From Opitutaceae bacterium (GTDB taxonomy: Bacteria > Verrucomicrobiota > Verrucomicrobiia > Opitutales > Opitutaceae): a DNA stretch of 64,000 nucleotides. Below, one piece after another: positions 53,964-63,539 of the stretch. The translations under genes and the position numbers were made by a program. Positions within the stretch are counted from its first letter, which is position 1, and each line of letters starts with the position of its first letter. Where the stretch lies: assembly GCA_016711225.1 (NCBI GenBank), contig JADJTK010000029.1:1-64000 (forward strand), read 5' to 3'. The notes under the pieces were generated by a model. That model ran no database searches. It was not told where the DNA came from and saw only the letters and a list, made by a program, of their open reading frames with translations.

Positions 53964-56900
53964 ATGCTCAAGCGCCTGCTCTGGCTCTGCGTACTTGCCG
54001 CCGTGATCGCGACCACCGTCGTCGTTTCCCGGTCCCGCCGCGCCGCCCCCGTCACCGCCGAGTTCGCCCAGCTTATGAACCGCGGCAACGGCCTGCTCGA
54101 GAAGGGTGACCCCGCCGGCGCCACCACGCTCTACCAGCAGGCACTCCTCCTGTCTCCCGAAAGTATCGACGTGCGCCTCAACCTCGCCAACGCCGCCCTG
54201 CTCGCCGACCGCCCCGCCGACGCCGTCCCCTTCTGCCGCCAAGTCCTCGAACTCGACCGCAACAACGCCGCCTCCCTCTACCTGCTCGGCTGCGCCCTCC
54301 TTCGGCAGAACCAGCCGGAGCCCGCCACCGCCGCCTTCCAGCAGTCGTGGTCGATCGATCCCGGCGAGCCCGCGCTCGACTTCCAGATGGGCCTCGCCCA
54401 ACGCGAGCTCGGCCGCTTCCCCGAGGCCATCCGCCTCTTCGAAAGCGCCGTGCGCGCCAGCCCCGAGCACCCCTCAGCCCACTACCAGCTCAGCCAGCTC
54501 TACCGCCGCGTCGGCCAAACCGAGGACGCCAACCGCGCCCTCGCCCGCCACCAACAGATCGCCGCTCGCGCCCCCGCCCAGTCCGCCACCGCCGCCTCTC
54601 TCGAACGCTGCAAACACACCCGGCCCCTCGCGCCCTTCGTCCTCGCCCAGCCGAACCGCGCCGGCCTCGCCGTGCATTTCACCGAGGACACCACGACCGC
54701 CTTCGGCGCCACAGCAGCCGACTACCGCGCCCCACTCACCGTCGTCGACTATGAGCGCGATGGCCGCCCCAGCCTCTTCGCCCACGAGAAATCCGGCGGC
54801 TTCGTCCTGCTCGACAACCGCTCCGGCCGCTTCGCCCCACTCGGCCGCCCGCTGCGGGCGTCGCCGGACGGCGGTTACCGGGCCGCCCTCACCGGCGACC
54901 TCGACAACGACGGCATCGACGATGTGGTCGTGCTCGGCGAGAAGGACTCCCGCGTCTTCAAATTCTACGCCCAAGGCCGCCTGCGCGACGCCACCCGCGC
55001 CGCCGGCCTCGAAGGAGTGGCCGCCACCTCCGGCGTGCTCGCCGACCTGCATTTCAGCGGCAACCTCGACCTCGCCGTCGTACGCCCCAGCGGCGCCGGC
55101 CTCGCGCTCTACCGCAACCTCGGCAACCTCGCCTTCGACCCCGCCTGGACCGATTCCGGCCTGCCCGCGGAGATCCCCGGCGCCACCCAGATCCTCACCG
55201 CCGACTGGAACAACGAGAGCCTGCCCGGCGTGTTCGTCGCCCGCGCCGCCGCCCCCGCCGCACACTTCGAGAAGAAACGCTCCGCGCCGTTCTCGCCCGG
55301 TACCGCCACTCAGGCCTGGCCCGCCGGGGCAGTGGTTGCCACCTGTGACCTCGACAACGACCTGCGCCTCGAGGCCGTGATCGCCACCGCCACCTCGCTC
55401 GAGTTTGTCGATCGCGAGGCGCCGCAGCAGTCCAGTCTGCCGCTCGCCGGTTTCGTCGTCGCCGGACTGTCGCCGGTCGACTTTGACAACGACGGCTGGC
55501 TCGACCTCGTCGCCTTCGGGCCGTCCGGCCTGCGCATCTGGCGCAACGCCGGCCACGCCGGCTTCCGCGACGTCACCAAGGAACTTGGACTCGAAGCCAC
55601 CGGCCCGGCCGAGGGCTGCGTCGCCGCCGATTTCGACAACGACGGCGACACCGACTTCGTCACCGCCTCAGCCACCGGTGTGCGCCTCTGGCGCAACGAT
55701 GGCGGCAACCAAAACCGCCAGCTCAAGCTGCGCCTCGTGGGCAACCGCTCCAGCTCCAGCGCGCTGGGCGTGCGGGTAGAGTTGCTCTCCGGCGACTGGC
55801 GCTCCAGCCGCATAGTCCGGCAGCAACCGCTCGAGATCGGCGTGGGCCGCCACACCCAGATCGACGCGCTGAAAGTCTATTGGTTCGACCTCTCGACCTC
55901 GCAGGTCGACGTGCCGGTCGCTCCCACGCCGCACGTCGTGAACGAGCCCACGCTCCCCAGCGGTTCCTGCCCCTATCTCTACGTTTGGGATGGCAGCGGT
56001 TTCCGCTTCGTCTCCGACATCCTCGGCGCCGCGCCGCTCGGTCTACCGATGAACGAGAAGTTGTTCGTCGCCGCCGATCCGGAGGAGCTGCTCGCCCTCG
56101 GCGACACGACCACGTTCCCGCCCAAGGACGGCACCTACGAGGTGCGCCTCACCGAGGAACTGCGCGAAGTGCTCTACCTCGACGAAGCGCACCTCATCGC
56201 GATCGACCACCCGGCGGGCACGATCGTCCACCCGACCAGCAAGATGCTCCCGATGCCGCCCTTCCCGCAGCACGAACTGTGGACGCTTCGCCCGCTCGCC
56301 ACGCCGCGCGCCGCCGTGCGCAGCGACGGGCTCGACGTCACCGCGGCGTTGGCACAGACCGACAACCAGATGGTGTCACCAGTGCAGTTGCGTCGCCCTC
56401 AACTGCGCGGCCTTGCCGAGCCGTTCGCCGTGACCATGGACTTCGGCCCGATCCCGACCGAGCGCGCCCTCGTGTTGGCGCTCACCGGCTGGATCCGTTT
56501 CGGCGGCGGCATGGCCAACATCTCCGGCGCCATCGATCCCACGCTGCCCTTCCCGTTTCCGGGCCTCGAAGTTGAGCTCGCCGACGGTGCGTGGCAAAAG
56601 GTCGACGTCGTGGTCGGCACTCCGGCCGGCAAGACCAAGACCATCCTCGTGGATCTCGCGGGCAAACTGCCCGCCGGCGCGCGCCGCCTGCGCCTGTCGA
56701 CCGCGTTCGAGATCTACTGGGACGCCGCCGTGCTCTGCGAGAAAGCCGACTCCGCCACTTCACAGGAGCATCGCCTATCACCGACCCGCTCCGATCTGCG
56801 CTGGTACGGCTACAGTCGTTTCGCCGACCTGCCGCCGTCGATCCCGCTCACCCCGGTCTACGGCGACGCTTCGCCCGTGCCGCCGTGGTCGCATACGCCG

Positions 56901-57266
56901 TCCGGCTGGTTCACCCGCTACGGCGAAGTCGACTCGCTCGTGCGCCAGCGCGACGACCGCCTCACCCTGCTCGCCGCCGGCGACGAACTAGCGCTCTGTT
57001 TCGACGCCGCGGCGTTGCCGCCGCCCGCGCCCGGCATGACCCGCGACTTCTTTCTCCACGTCGTCGGCTGGGACAAGGACGCTGACTTCCATGTCGAACA
57101 GGGCTGGCGCCTGGAGCCGCTGCCATTCAGCGGCATGAGCGATCAGCGCTACGGCACGGAGCCGCGCCCCGCCCATCTCGACGACTCCTGGATCAAGGAG
57201 TTCAATACTCGTTGGGTCGACCTGATCGTCCCCCAGCCCGCCGGCAAGACCCGCGCCGTGCCCTGA
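53964..57266 (+). CDS. TPR and FG-GAP/VCBS protein with large C-terminal domain
   Basis: About 1100 residues. An N-terminal signal or anchor helix (LLWLCVLAAVIATTVVVS) is followed by TPR repeats (EFAQLMNRGNGLLEKGDPAGATTLYQQAL in two blocks, through about residue 200). Then come degenerate FG-GAP repeats (DLDNDGIDDVVVLGEKD, DFDNDGWLDLVAFGP, DFDNDGDTDFVTASATG) and an ASPIC-like stretch (SSALGVRVELLSGDW). The C-terminal region starts with CPYLYVWDGSGFRFVSDILG, a motif I recognise from long CRTAC1-like proteins of this phylum, and has no catalytic signature. ATG 53964 is preferred over the long open frame upstream. It lies 134 bases after the preceding gene and is probably in the same operon. It would be a large periplasmic or surface protein. 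Confidence 0.85.
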   Translation: MLKRLLWLCVLAAVIATTVVVSRSRRAAPVTAEFAQLMNRGNGLLEKGDPAGATTLYQQALLLSPESIDVRLNLANAALLADRPADAVPFCRQVLELDRNNAASLYLLGCALLRQNQPEPATAAFQQSWSIDPGEPALDFQMGLAQRELGRFPEAIRLFESAVRASPEHPSAHYQLSQLYRRVGQTEDANRALARHQQIAARAPAQSATAASLERCKHTRPLAPFVLAQPNRAGLAVHFTEDTTTAFGATAADYRAPLTVVDYERDGRPSLFAHEKSGGFVLLDNRSGRFAPLGRPLRASPDGGYRAALTGDLDNDGIDDVVVLGEKDSRVFKFYAQGRLRDATRAAGLEGVAATSGVLADLHFSGNLDLAVVRPSGAGLALYRNLGNLAFDPAWTDSGLPAEIPGATQILTADWNNESLPGVFVARAAAPAAHFEKKRSAPFSPGTATQAWPAGAVVATCDLDNDLRLEAVIATATSLEFVDREAPQQSSLPLAGFVVAGLSPVDFDNDGWLDLVAFGPSGLRIWRNAGHAGFRDVTKELGLEATGPAEGCVAADFDNDGDTDFVTASATGVRLWRNDGGNQNRQLKLRLVGNRSSSSALGVRVELLSGDWRSSRIVRQQPLEIGVGRHTQIDALKVYWFDLSTSQVDVPVAPTPHVVNEPTLPSGSCPYLYVWDGSGFRFVSDILGAAPLGLPMNEKLFVAADPEELLALGDTTTFPPKDGTYEVRLTEELREVLYLDEAHLIAIDHPAGTIVHPTSKMLPMPPFPQHELWTLRPLATPRAAVRSDGLDVTAALAQTDNQMVSPVQLRRPQLRGLAEPFAVTMDFGPIPTERALVLALTGWIRFGGGMANISGAIDPTLPFPFPGLEVELADGAWQKVDVVVGTPAGKTKTILVDLAGKLPAGARRLRLSTAFEIYWDAAVLCEKADSATSQEHRLSPTRSDLRWYGYSRFADLPPSIPLTPVYGDASPVPPWSHTPSGWFTRYGEVDSLVRQRDDRLTLLAAGDELALCFDAAALPPPAPGMTRDFFLHVVGWDKDADFHVEQGWRLEPLPFSGMSDQRYGTEPRPAHLDDSWIKEFNTRWVDLIVPQPAGKTRAVP

Positions 57267-57336
57267 CGCCCCATGCGCCAAGCCGCACCATCCTGGCGAA
57301 CGAGCCAACACCCCGCGCCCGACCGCTCCGATGGTG

Positions 57337-57357
57337 GGGCGGGCTTTACGCCCGCCC
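57337..57357. repeat. REP-like hairpin between FG-GAP genes
   Basis: A perfect 8-bp stem GGGCGGGC / GCCCGCCC with a TTTAC loop, in the 151-base gap between the two large FG-GAP genes. A similar GGGC-TTTcc-GCCC hairpin occurs at 61351-61367. Confidence 0.6.
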
Positions 57358-57417
57358 TCTGCCTCGCTGAGTATCTGAGGCCCTGATTACCGCCCTTCCC
57401 CGCTACAAAGCCCCAGA

Positions 57418-60399
57418 ATGAGCCACGCCCACCACCCGTCCAGAGGCCCAATTCCTAAAGCGCGCTTCCCCCGCCGCGCACTCGCCGCGTTGTTCGCTGC
57501 ATGCCTCTGCACGGCCGCCTCGGCCGCGGCCGGCAGCCTCGACGCCCAACCCCTCGCCCCGCGCTCCGGCCCGCGCGGCGCCACTCTTTTCTCCATCGTC
57601 GCGCCCGAACCCTCCGGCGTCATCGCCGAGAACAAGTACGCCGACCCCGAGATGTGGGGCCGCCGCTCGCGCGAATTCGACCTCGGCGGCATCGGCACCG
57701 GCGTAGCGATTGGCGATTTCGACAACGACGGCCGGCCCGATCTCTTCGTCGTGAGCAAGACCGAGAGCTGCCGCCTCTTCCACAACCTCGGCGATTGGAA
57801 GTTTGAGGACGTCACCGACAAGGCCGGTGTAGGCGACACCGACGCCGCCGCCAAGATCTGGAAACAGGGCGCGACCTTCGCCGACGTGAACAACGACGGC
57901 CGCCTCGACCTCTACCTCTGCCGCTTCGGCGCGCCCAACCTCCTCTACGTCAACCAAGGGGATGGCTCCTTCAAAGAACAGGCCGCCGCCGCCGGCCTCG
58001 CCGTAAGCGACGCCTGCCTCATGGCCGTCTTCGGCGACTACGACCGCGACGGTTGGCTCGACGTCTTCGTGCAGACCAACGTGCTCGACGCCGCCACGCA
58101 CCCCGAGGGCGAGCGCGACCACCTCTTCCACAACAACCGCGACGGCACCTTCACCGAAGTCACCGACCAGTCCGGCGTCGCCCCCGGTCCCTCGCACGGC
58201 AATTCCGCGCTCTGGTGGGACTTCGATGCCGACGGCTGGCCCGATCTCTACGTTGCCAACGACTTCTCCGTACCCGACGCGCTCTTCCGCAACAACCACG
58301 ACGGCACGTTCACCAACGTCATCGCCCGCACCGCGCCCGTCGTGCCCTACTCCTCGATGGGCTCCGACCTCGGCGACGTCGACAACGACGGCCGGCTCGA
58401 CCTTTACGTCACCGACATGGCGGCGACCACCCACCTCAAGGACCAGCGCACCATGGCCGAGACGCGCGCCCGCCTGCGCCCGCCGGCCGACGGCGCCGCG
58501 GAGGTCCGCCAGTTTCCCGTCAGCGCCCTGCTCCTGAATACCGGAACCGGCCACCTGCTCGAGGCCGCGCGCCTCGCCGGGCTGGAAGCGACGGACTGGA
58601 CGTGGTCGCCCCGGTGGGAGGATTTCGACAACGACGGCCGCGTCGACCTGCACGTGACCAACGGTATGTACCGCGAGATCCACAACCAGGATCTCATCGG
58701 CCGCCGCGCCATGGCCGGCGACCTCACGACCGCCATGCAGGCCGTGCGCAACAGCCCGAAGCTCGCCGAGACCAACCTCGCGTTCCGCAACCTTGGCGGT
58801 CTGAGCTTCGAAAACGTCTCCGCCGCTTGGGGACTCGCCGACACCGGGGTGAGCTTCGGCTCCGCCACCGGAGACCTCGACGGCGACGGCGATCTCGATC
58901 TGCTCTACTGCAACTACCAGGCCGGCCCCGCCCTCCTGCGCAACGACAGCGATTCCGGCCACCGCCTCGTCTGCGCGCTGCGCGGCACGCGCTCGAACCA
59001 CTTCGGCGTCGGCGCGCTCGTGAAGATCGAGACCGCCGGTGGCACACAGGTGCGGCAGATCTCGCTCGGCCGCGGCTTCATGGCCAGCAGCGAGCCGGTC
59101 GCCCACTTCGGCCTTGGCGACGAAACACAAATCCGCCGCCTCACCGTCACCTGGCCCAGCGGCGCGGTGCAGGCCTTCGAGAACCTCACCGCCGACCAGC
59201 GCCTCATGATCACCGAGCCCGACGACGCACCCGCCACCGCGTCCGCCGCGCCGGCAACGCCCACCCAGTTCGCCGAGACCGCCGCCGCGCTCGGCCTCGC
59301 GTGGACGGCGCGCGAGGAGCCGTACGACGAGTTTCTCGAGCAACGCCTTCTGCCAACAACCTTCAACCGCCGCGGCCCGGCGCTCGCCGTGGCCGACATT
59401 GACGGCAACGGCCGCGACGCGGTCGTCCTCGGTGGCACCACGCTCGACCCGCTGCGCGTGCTCCGCCCGCAGGGCGCCGCCTGGGCCCCAGCGGAATCAC
59501 CCGCGCTCGCCGCCCCACCATTCGTCAACGACGGCCCCATCCTCGTGTTCGAGGCCGACGGCGACGGCCGGCCCGACCTGCTCGTCGCCACCGGTGGCTC
59601 CAGCCAACCCGCGGACTCCCCCGACTACCAGCCGCGTCTGTACATGAACGCAGGAAACGGCACCTTCACACCAGCCCCTGCCAGTGCGTTGCCCGCGCTC
59701 ACGATCAGCGCCGGCGCCCTCTGCGCCGCCGACTTCGACCGCGACGGCCGGCTCGACATCTTCCTCGGCGGTCGCGTTGTTCCCGGGCAATACCCCACCT
59801 CGCCGCAAAGCGCGCTGCTCACCAACCGCGGTGGCACATTCGCCGATGTCACTACCGACCTCGCTCCCGCGCTGCGCTCCATCGGTCTGGTCACCGCCGC
59901 ACTCTGGAGCGATGTCGATGCCGACGGTTGGCCGGACCTGCTCGTCGCGCTCGAATGGGGCGCCGTGCGCTGCTTCCACAACGAGGCCGGCAAGAGCTTC
60001 GCCGACTGGACGGACCAGCTCGGCTTCGCCACCGCCGGCACGGGCTGGTGGCGCTCCATTACCACCGCCGATTTCAACGGCGACGGCCGCCCCGACTACG
60101 CTGTCGGCAACCTTGGCCTAAATACACCGTACCGGGCCGATGCCGCACATCCCGCTCTGTTGTTCGTGGGCGACTTCGTTGGCCGTGGCGTCACCGAACT
60201 GGTCGAGGCCTACTACGAAGGCGATACGCTCTACCCGCGACGTTGCCGCGCCGATCTCGGCGCCGCGATCCCGAGCATCCTCAAACGCTTCCGCGGCAGC
60301 AACGACTACGCCCGCGCCTCCCTCCCCGATCTCCCCGGCGCGACCGGTTGGTTGCCGCCACGCGCTTGCCTACCGAGCTGCGCAGCGGCGTTTTCCTGA
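57418..60399 (+). CDS. CRTAC1-type double FG-GAP/ASPIC protein, main part (before frameshift)
   Basis: As given, 993 residues. The signal peptide (ALAALFAACLCTAASAAA) is followed by a first FG-GAP propeller with many DxDxDG loops (DFDNDGRPDLFVVS, DVNNDGRLDLYLC, DYDRDGWLDVFVQT, DFDADGWPDLYVAN, DVDNDGRLDLYVTD). Next is an ASPIC/UnbV domain (HFGVGALVKIETAGG, FMASSEPVAHFGLGDE). A second propeller starts near residue 620 (DIDGNGRDAVVLGG, DFDRDGRLDIFLGG). At about 60342 one G is missing: the frame ends in TGWLPPRACLPSCAAAFS, while the other frame continues. The whole protein would be about 1207 residues. It is likely exported and calcium-binding; function unknown. Confidence 0.88.
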   Translation: MSHAHHPSRGPIPKARFPRRALAALFAACLCTAASAAAGSLDAQPLAPRSGPRGATLFSIVAPEPSGVIAENKYADPEMWGRRSREFDLGGIGTGVAIGDFDNDGRPDLFVVSKTESCRLFHNLGDWKFEDVTDKAGVGDTDAAAKIWKQGATFADVNNDGRLDLYLCRFGAPNLLYVNQGDGSFKEQAAAAGLAVSDACLMAVFGDYDRDGWLDVFVQTNVLDAATHPEGERDHLFHNNRDGTFTEVTDQSGVAPGPSHGNSALWWDFDADGWPDLYVANDFSVPDALFRNNHDGTFTNVIARTAPVVPYSSMGSDLGDVDNDGRLDLYVTDMAATTHLKDQRTMAETRARLRPPADGAAEVRQFPVSALLLNTGTGHLLEAARLAGLEATDWTWSPRWEDFDNDGRVDLHVTNGMYREIHNQDLIGRRAMAGDLTTAMQAVRNSPKLAETNLAFRNLGGLSFENVSAAWGLADTGVSFGSATGDLDGDGDLDLLYCNYQAGPALLRNDSDSGHRLVCALRGTRSNHFGVGALVKIETAGGTQVRQISLGRGFMASSEPVAHFGLGDETQIRRLTVTWPSGAVQAFENLTADQRLMITEPDDAPATASAAPATPTQFAETAAALGLAWTAREEPYDEFLEQRLLPTTFNRRGPALAVADIDGNGRDAVVLGGTTLDPLRVLRPQGAAWAPAESPALAAPPFVNDGPILVFEADGDGRPDLLVATGGSSQPADSPDYQPRLYMNAGNGTFTPAPASALPALTISAGALCAADFDRDGRLDIFLGGRVVPGQYPTSPQSALLTNRGGTFADVTTDLAPALRSIGLVTAALWSDVDADGWPDLLVALEWGAVRCFHNEAGKSFADWTDQLGFATAGTGWWRSITTADFNGDGRPDYAVGNLGLNTPYRADAAHPALLFVGDFVGRGVTELVEAYYEGDTLYPRRCRADLGAAIPSILKRFRGSNDYARASLPDLPGATGWLPPRACLPSCAAAFS

Positions 60400-61040
60400 G
60401 CCAGCCAGACGGGCGCTATGTGTTCACCCCGTGGACGCACGCGGCCCAGGTCGCCCCCGCCAACGGGCTCGCCGCTGGCGATTTCGACGGCGACGGATTC
60501 ACCGACCTCTACGTGGTCCACAACACCTCCGCCCCCGCGCCCGCAATCGGTCGCTTCGATGGCGGAGTGAGCCAGTTGCTCCGCGGCGACGGCCGCGGTG
60601 GTTTCGCCCCGGTGGCGCCGGCCGAGTCCGGCCTCGTGGCCCCGGGAGACGCCAAGGCGCTCGCCGTGCTCGATCTCAATGAGGATGGCTGGCCGGATTT
60701 CCTCGTCTCGCGCAACGCCGCTTCGTCCCTCGCCTTCCACAACCGCGGCGTCGCCGGCCGGCATTCCGTGCGCGTCGTCCTCCAAGGACCGTCCGGCAAC
60801 CCGACCGCGATCGGCGCCCACGTCACCGCCGAGTACGCGGATGGCACAACCACCTCCGGCGAGATCTGCGCCGGCGCAGGCTACGCGAGCCAGTCGACCT
60901 CCGCGCTCTTCTTCGGTTCGCCGCAGCGCAACCTGCTCCGCCGCCTGCGTGTCCGTTGGCCTTCCGGCGCGGCGACCAACAGTCCAGAATGGTCCGATAC
61001 TATTCCATCAACCGTCCGACTAGCCGCTCCGAGTCATTGA
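60345..61040 (+). CDS. C-terminal part of the double FG-GAP/ASPIC protein (after frameshift)
   Basis: The shifted frame gives RLVAATRLPTELRSGVFLSQ, then PDGRYVFTPWTHAAQVAPAN, two more FG-GAP loops (DFDGDGFTDLYVVHN, DLNEDGWPDFLVSRN) and a second ASPIC/UnbV domain (NPTAIGAHVTAEYADG, ICAGAGYASQSTSALFFG). It stops at 61040. It has no start of its own and is the missing end of the preceding protein. Confidence 0.82.
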   Translation, partial: RLVAATRLPTELRSGVFLSQPDGRYVFTPWTHAAQVAPANGLAAGDFDGDGFTDLYVVHNTSAPAPAIGRFDGGVSQLLRGDGRGGFAPVAPAESGLVAPGDAKALAVLDLNEDGWPDFLVSRNAASSLAFHNRGVAGRHSVRVVLQGPSGNPTAIGAHVTAEYADGTTTSGEICAGAGYASQSTSALFFGSPQRNLLRRLRVRWPSGAATNSPEWSDTIPSTVRLAAPSH

Positions 61041-61502
61041 TAAACTAGTGCCGGCGGGTGGCCCCGATTGGCCTCGATCGGCTAGTGAACGGGGCTAGCG
61101 GCAGATTCGGAGGCTCTACGTTTCAAACGTTGGCCAGCAACTGCTCGTTCACTCAACGACCGTCCAAAGAGGCGTGTAGCACTCCGCACAGCATCCGTCT
61201 GATGGCGCCGGCGAACCGACCAGGGCCTCGTCAATGCGATCGCGAGGTAGGCGGAGTGCGTGCCCGTGCCTCATCGCCCCAGCTGTCCCTCCGTAGGAGA
61301 CCGGCTCGCACACCCCCTGCCGTCATCCGTTGCGCATGCTCCGGGAAGGCGTGGGCTTTCCGCCCACCGTCCCCCTCACCGGTCGGGTCGGATTCAATAG
61401 TAAGCGCAAATTAATTTCGGGCATTCGCCCATAACCGCAGTCCCCCCGCCCCGAAATGGCTGGTATTCCTTCCCTCTGCCGGCCAAAAAATCCGGACTCA
61501 AA
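61041..61502. other. 462-base gap before the HzsA-like gene
   Basis: No coding signal. It contains a REP-like hairpin GTGGGC-TTTCC-GCCCAC at 61351-61367, and an AT-richer stretch at 61390-61425 that may carry the promoter for the downstream pair of genes. No convincing -35/-10 pair could be fixed. Confidence 0.45.
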
Positions 61503-63539
61503 ATGCCCCTCATTTCCCTCCTGACCGGCACTGCAGTTCCGAAGACCCCGTCGCCTCTGGCCAAGCGTTCCCGGCCCGGACAATCTTGGCTGCGACTCCT
61601 GGGCGGAGTCGCCCTCGCCTCGCTCGCCGCAGGCGGCACCAACGCGGCCACCAAAACCGGCCTCGAAGCGCCGATGGTGGTCGCTCAAGTGCCCTCCGGT
61701 AGCCAAGCATCACAGACACAGGCGGCCGCTTCCGGCTTGGCCCGCGCCGATTGGTTCGACGGCTCCCGTCTCGTGCTCGTCGCGCCCGACGGCAAGCTGC
61801 GGGTCCTCTCCGAAGGTTTCGCTGCCGCCTGCGATCCCAACGTCTCCTTCGACGGCCAGCGCGTGCTCTTCGCCGGTCGCAAGACCGCCGCCGACCACTG
61901 GCGGATCTGGGAGATCGGGCCTGACGGCAAAAACCTCCGCCCGGTCACCCCCGAGGGCATCGAAGCGCGCAACGCGATCCACGTCTCCACCCTCTTCACC
62001 CTTGATTCGCCCAAGCCGTGGTTCACGACCGTCTTCGTCGGCCGCGAGACCGCCGCCGGTCCGGCGGCGCCGTGGAACCTCTACAACATCCGGCTTGAGG
62101 GCGGCGAATTCCGCCGGCTCACCTTCAACCACGGCCAAAATCTCGATCCGTACCAGACCGCCGACGGCCGCGTGCTCTACGCCGCCGAGCGCTCCGCACA
62201 GGAACCGGGCGGCGGCGACCGCCGGCTGAGCCTGTTCGCGATCCATATGGAAGGCGCCGACAACGAACTCTACGGCGCCACGCGCGGCGCCCGCGTCCAG
62301 CAGATGCCCTGCGCCACCGAGCAGGGGCTCGTGGTCTTCGTCGAGTCCGCCGAGCCCGCCGCCGACGGTTCCGGCCAACTCGCCGCCGTCGAGCACCGCC
62401 GCCCGCACGTTACCTACCGGCCGCTCACCACCGATGCCGCGTATCGTTTCCTCTATCCTTCGCCGCTGCGGGGCAACCAACTGCTCGTCTCCCGCCGTCC
62501 CGCCCAGGACGCCGGCACCTGCGGCATCTTTCGTTTCGACGCCACCACCGGCCGCTGCGATCCGGTCTTCGACGATCCGAAGTTCCATGACGTGCAAGCC
62601 TCCGTCGTCGCGCCGCGCCAGCAGCCCGACGGCCATTCCACCGTGGTCACCGCCGCAGACAACTACGGCGCACTCTACGGCCTGAACTGCTACACCACCA
62701 CCCCCGCCCGCGCCGCCGGCACCAAGGTCGGCGACGTGAAACGCGTGCGCTTCCTCGAGGGCGTCGCAGCACCCTCCGCCACCGCCGCGAACGGCCTCGT
62801 GCCCCGCCGCCTCATCGGCGAAGCCCCGGTCGAGGCCGACGGGTCGATCAACGTCGAACTGCCCGCCGACACCCCCCTGATCCTCCAGACCGTCGACGAA
62901 CGCGGGCTCGCGTTGGGCACCTGCGGCTGGATCTGGGTCAAGCCGCGCGAGAACCGCGCCTGCATCGGCTGCCACGAGGACCCCGAGCTTGTCCCGGAAA
63001 ACAAGTACGTCCAGTCCCTGCGGCGACTGCCCAACCGCCTCGTCCCCGCGCCCGAAGCGCGCCGCAGCGTATCCTTCATCCAGGATGTCGTGCCGATCCT
63101 GCAGAAATCCTGCGCGACCGCCGGGTGCCACGGCAGCACGATGTCGCCGCTGCAGCTCCCGCTCTCTGCCGCAAACTTGAGCGAGAGCGACCTACGCAAG
63201 GCCTACCAGAACCTCACCGTGCCGGCCGCCAGTCTCTCGGGCGAGACCACTGCCGGTCCGGCCGCCGGCAAGTACGTCGATGCTGGTCGCGCCCGCACCA
63301 GCCGCCTCGCCTGGATGCTGCTGGGCGAGAACACCTCCCGCCCGTGGGACGCCTCGGCCACGAAGACTTCGCCCGCGCTGACCAAGCACCGCGTGAATCC
63401 CACGACCGGAGAAAGCCCGCGCCTCGGCGCGGAGGAACTCCGGACCGTGCTCCTGTGGATCGACTTGGGTGCGCAGTTCGACACGCCTCAGACGCCCGCC
63501 ACCACCGCCGCCGCCAGCCCCGTCCAACCGTCGAAATGA
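61503..63539 (+). CDS. Hydrazine-synthase-alpha-like protein with haem c sites
   Basis: The protein has 678 residues. An N-terminal signal segment (LLGGVALASLAAGGTNAA) precedes a WD40-like/PD40 propeller (DPNVSFDGQRVLFAGRK, LRPVTPEGIEARNAIHVSTL, PYQTADGRVLYAAERS). A C-terminal cytochrome-like part follows, with CIGCH near residue 486 and an atypical CATAGCH (CX4CH) near 535 in FIQDVVPILQKSCATAGCHG. The arrangement resembles HzsA-like proteins that are widespread in Planctomycetota and Verrucomicrobiota. True hydrazine synthase needs anammox partner subunits, which are absent, so hydrazine formation is not implied. Likely a periplasmic redox or haem-binding protein. The stop overlaps the next ATG (ATGA, 63536-63539). 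Confidence 0.78.
   Translation: MPLISLLTGTAVPKTPSPLAKRSRPGQSWLRLLGGVALASLAAGGTNAATKTGLEAPMVVAQVPSGSQASQTQAAASGLARADWFDGSRLVLVAPDGKLRVLSEGFAAACDPNVSFDGQRVLFAGRKTAADHWRIWEIGPDGKNLRPVTPEGIEARNAIHVSTLFTLDSPKPWFTTVFVGRETAAGPAAPWNLYNIRLEGGEFRRLTFNHGQNLDPYQTADGRVLYAAERSAQEPGGGDRRLSLFAIHMEGADNELYGATRGARVQQMPCATEQGLVVFVESAEPAADGSGQLAAVEHRRPHVTYRPLTTDAAYRFLYPSPLRGNQLLVSRRPAQDAGTCGIFRFDATTGRCDPVFDDPKFHDVQASVVAPRQQPDGHSTVVTAADNYGALYGLNCYTTTPARAAGTKVGDVKRVRFLEGVAAPSATAANGLVPRRLIGEAPVEADGSINVELPADTPLILQTVDERGLALGTCGWIWVKPRENRACIGCHEDPELVPENKYVQSLRRLPNRLVPAPEARRSVSFIQDVVPILQKSCATAGCHGSTMSPLQLPLSAANLSESDLRKAYQNLTVPAASLSGETTAGPAAGKYVDAGRARTSRLAWMLLGENTSRPWDASATKTSPALTKHRVNPTTGESPRLGAEELRTVLLWIDLGAQFDTPQTPATTAAASPVQPSK

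Noticed and set aside
61503..63539. Evidence for anammox (hydrazine synthase)
   Set aside because: Only an alpha-like protein is present, without beta/gamma subunits or hydrazine dehydrogenase; such homologues occur in non-anammox bacteria.
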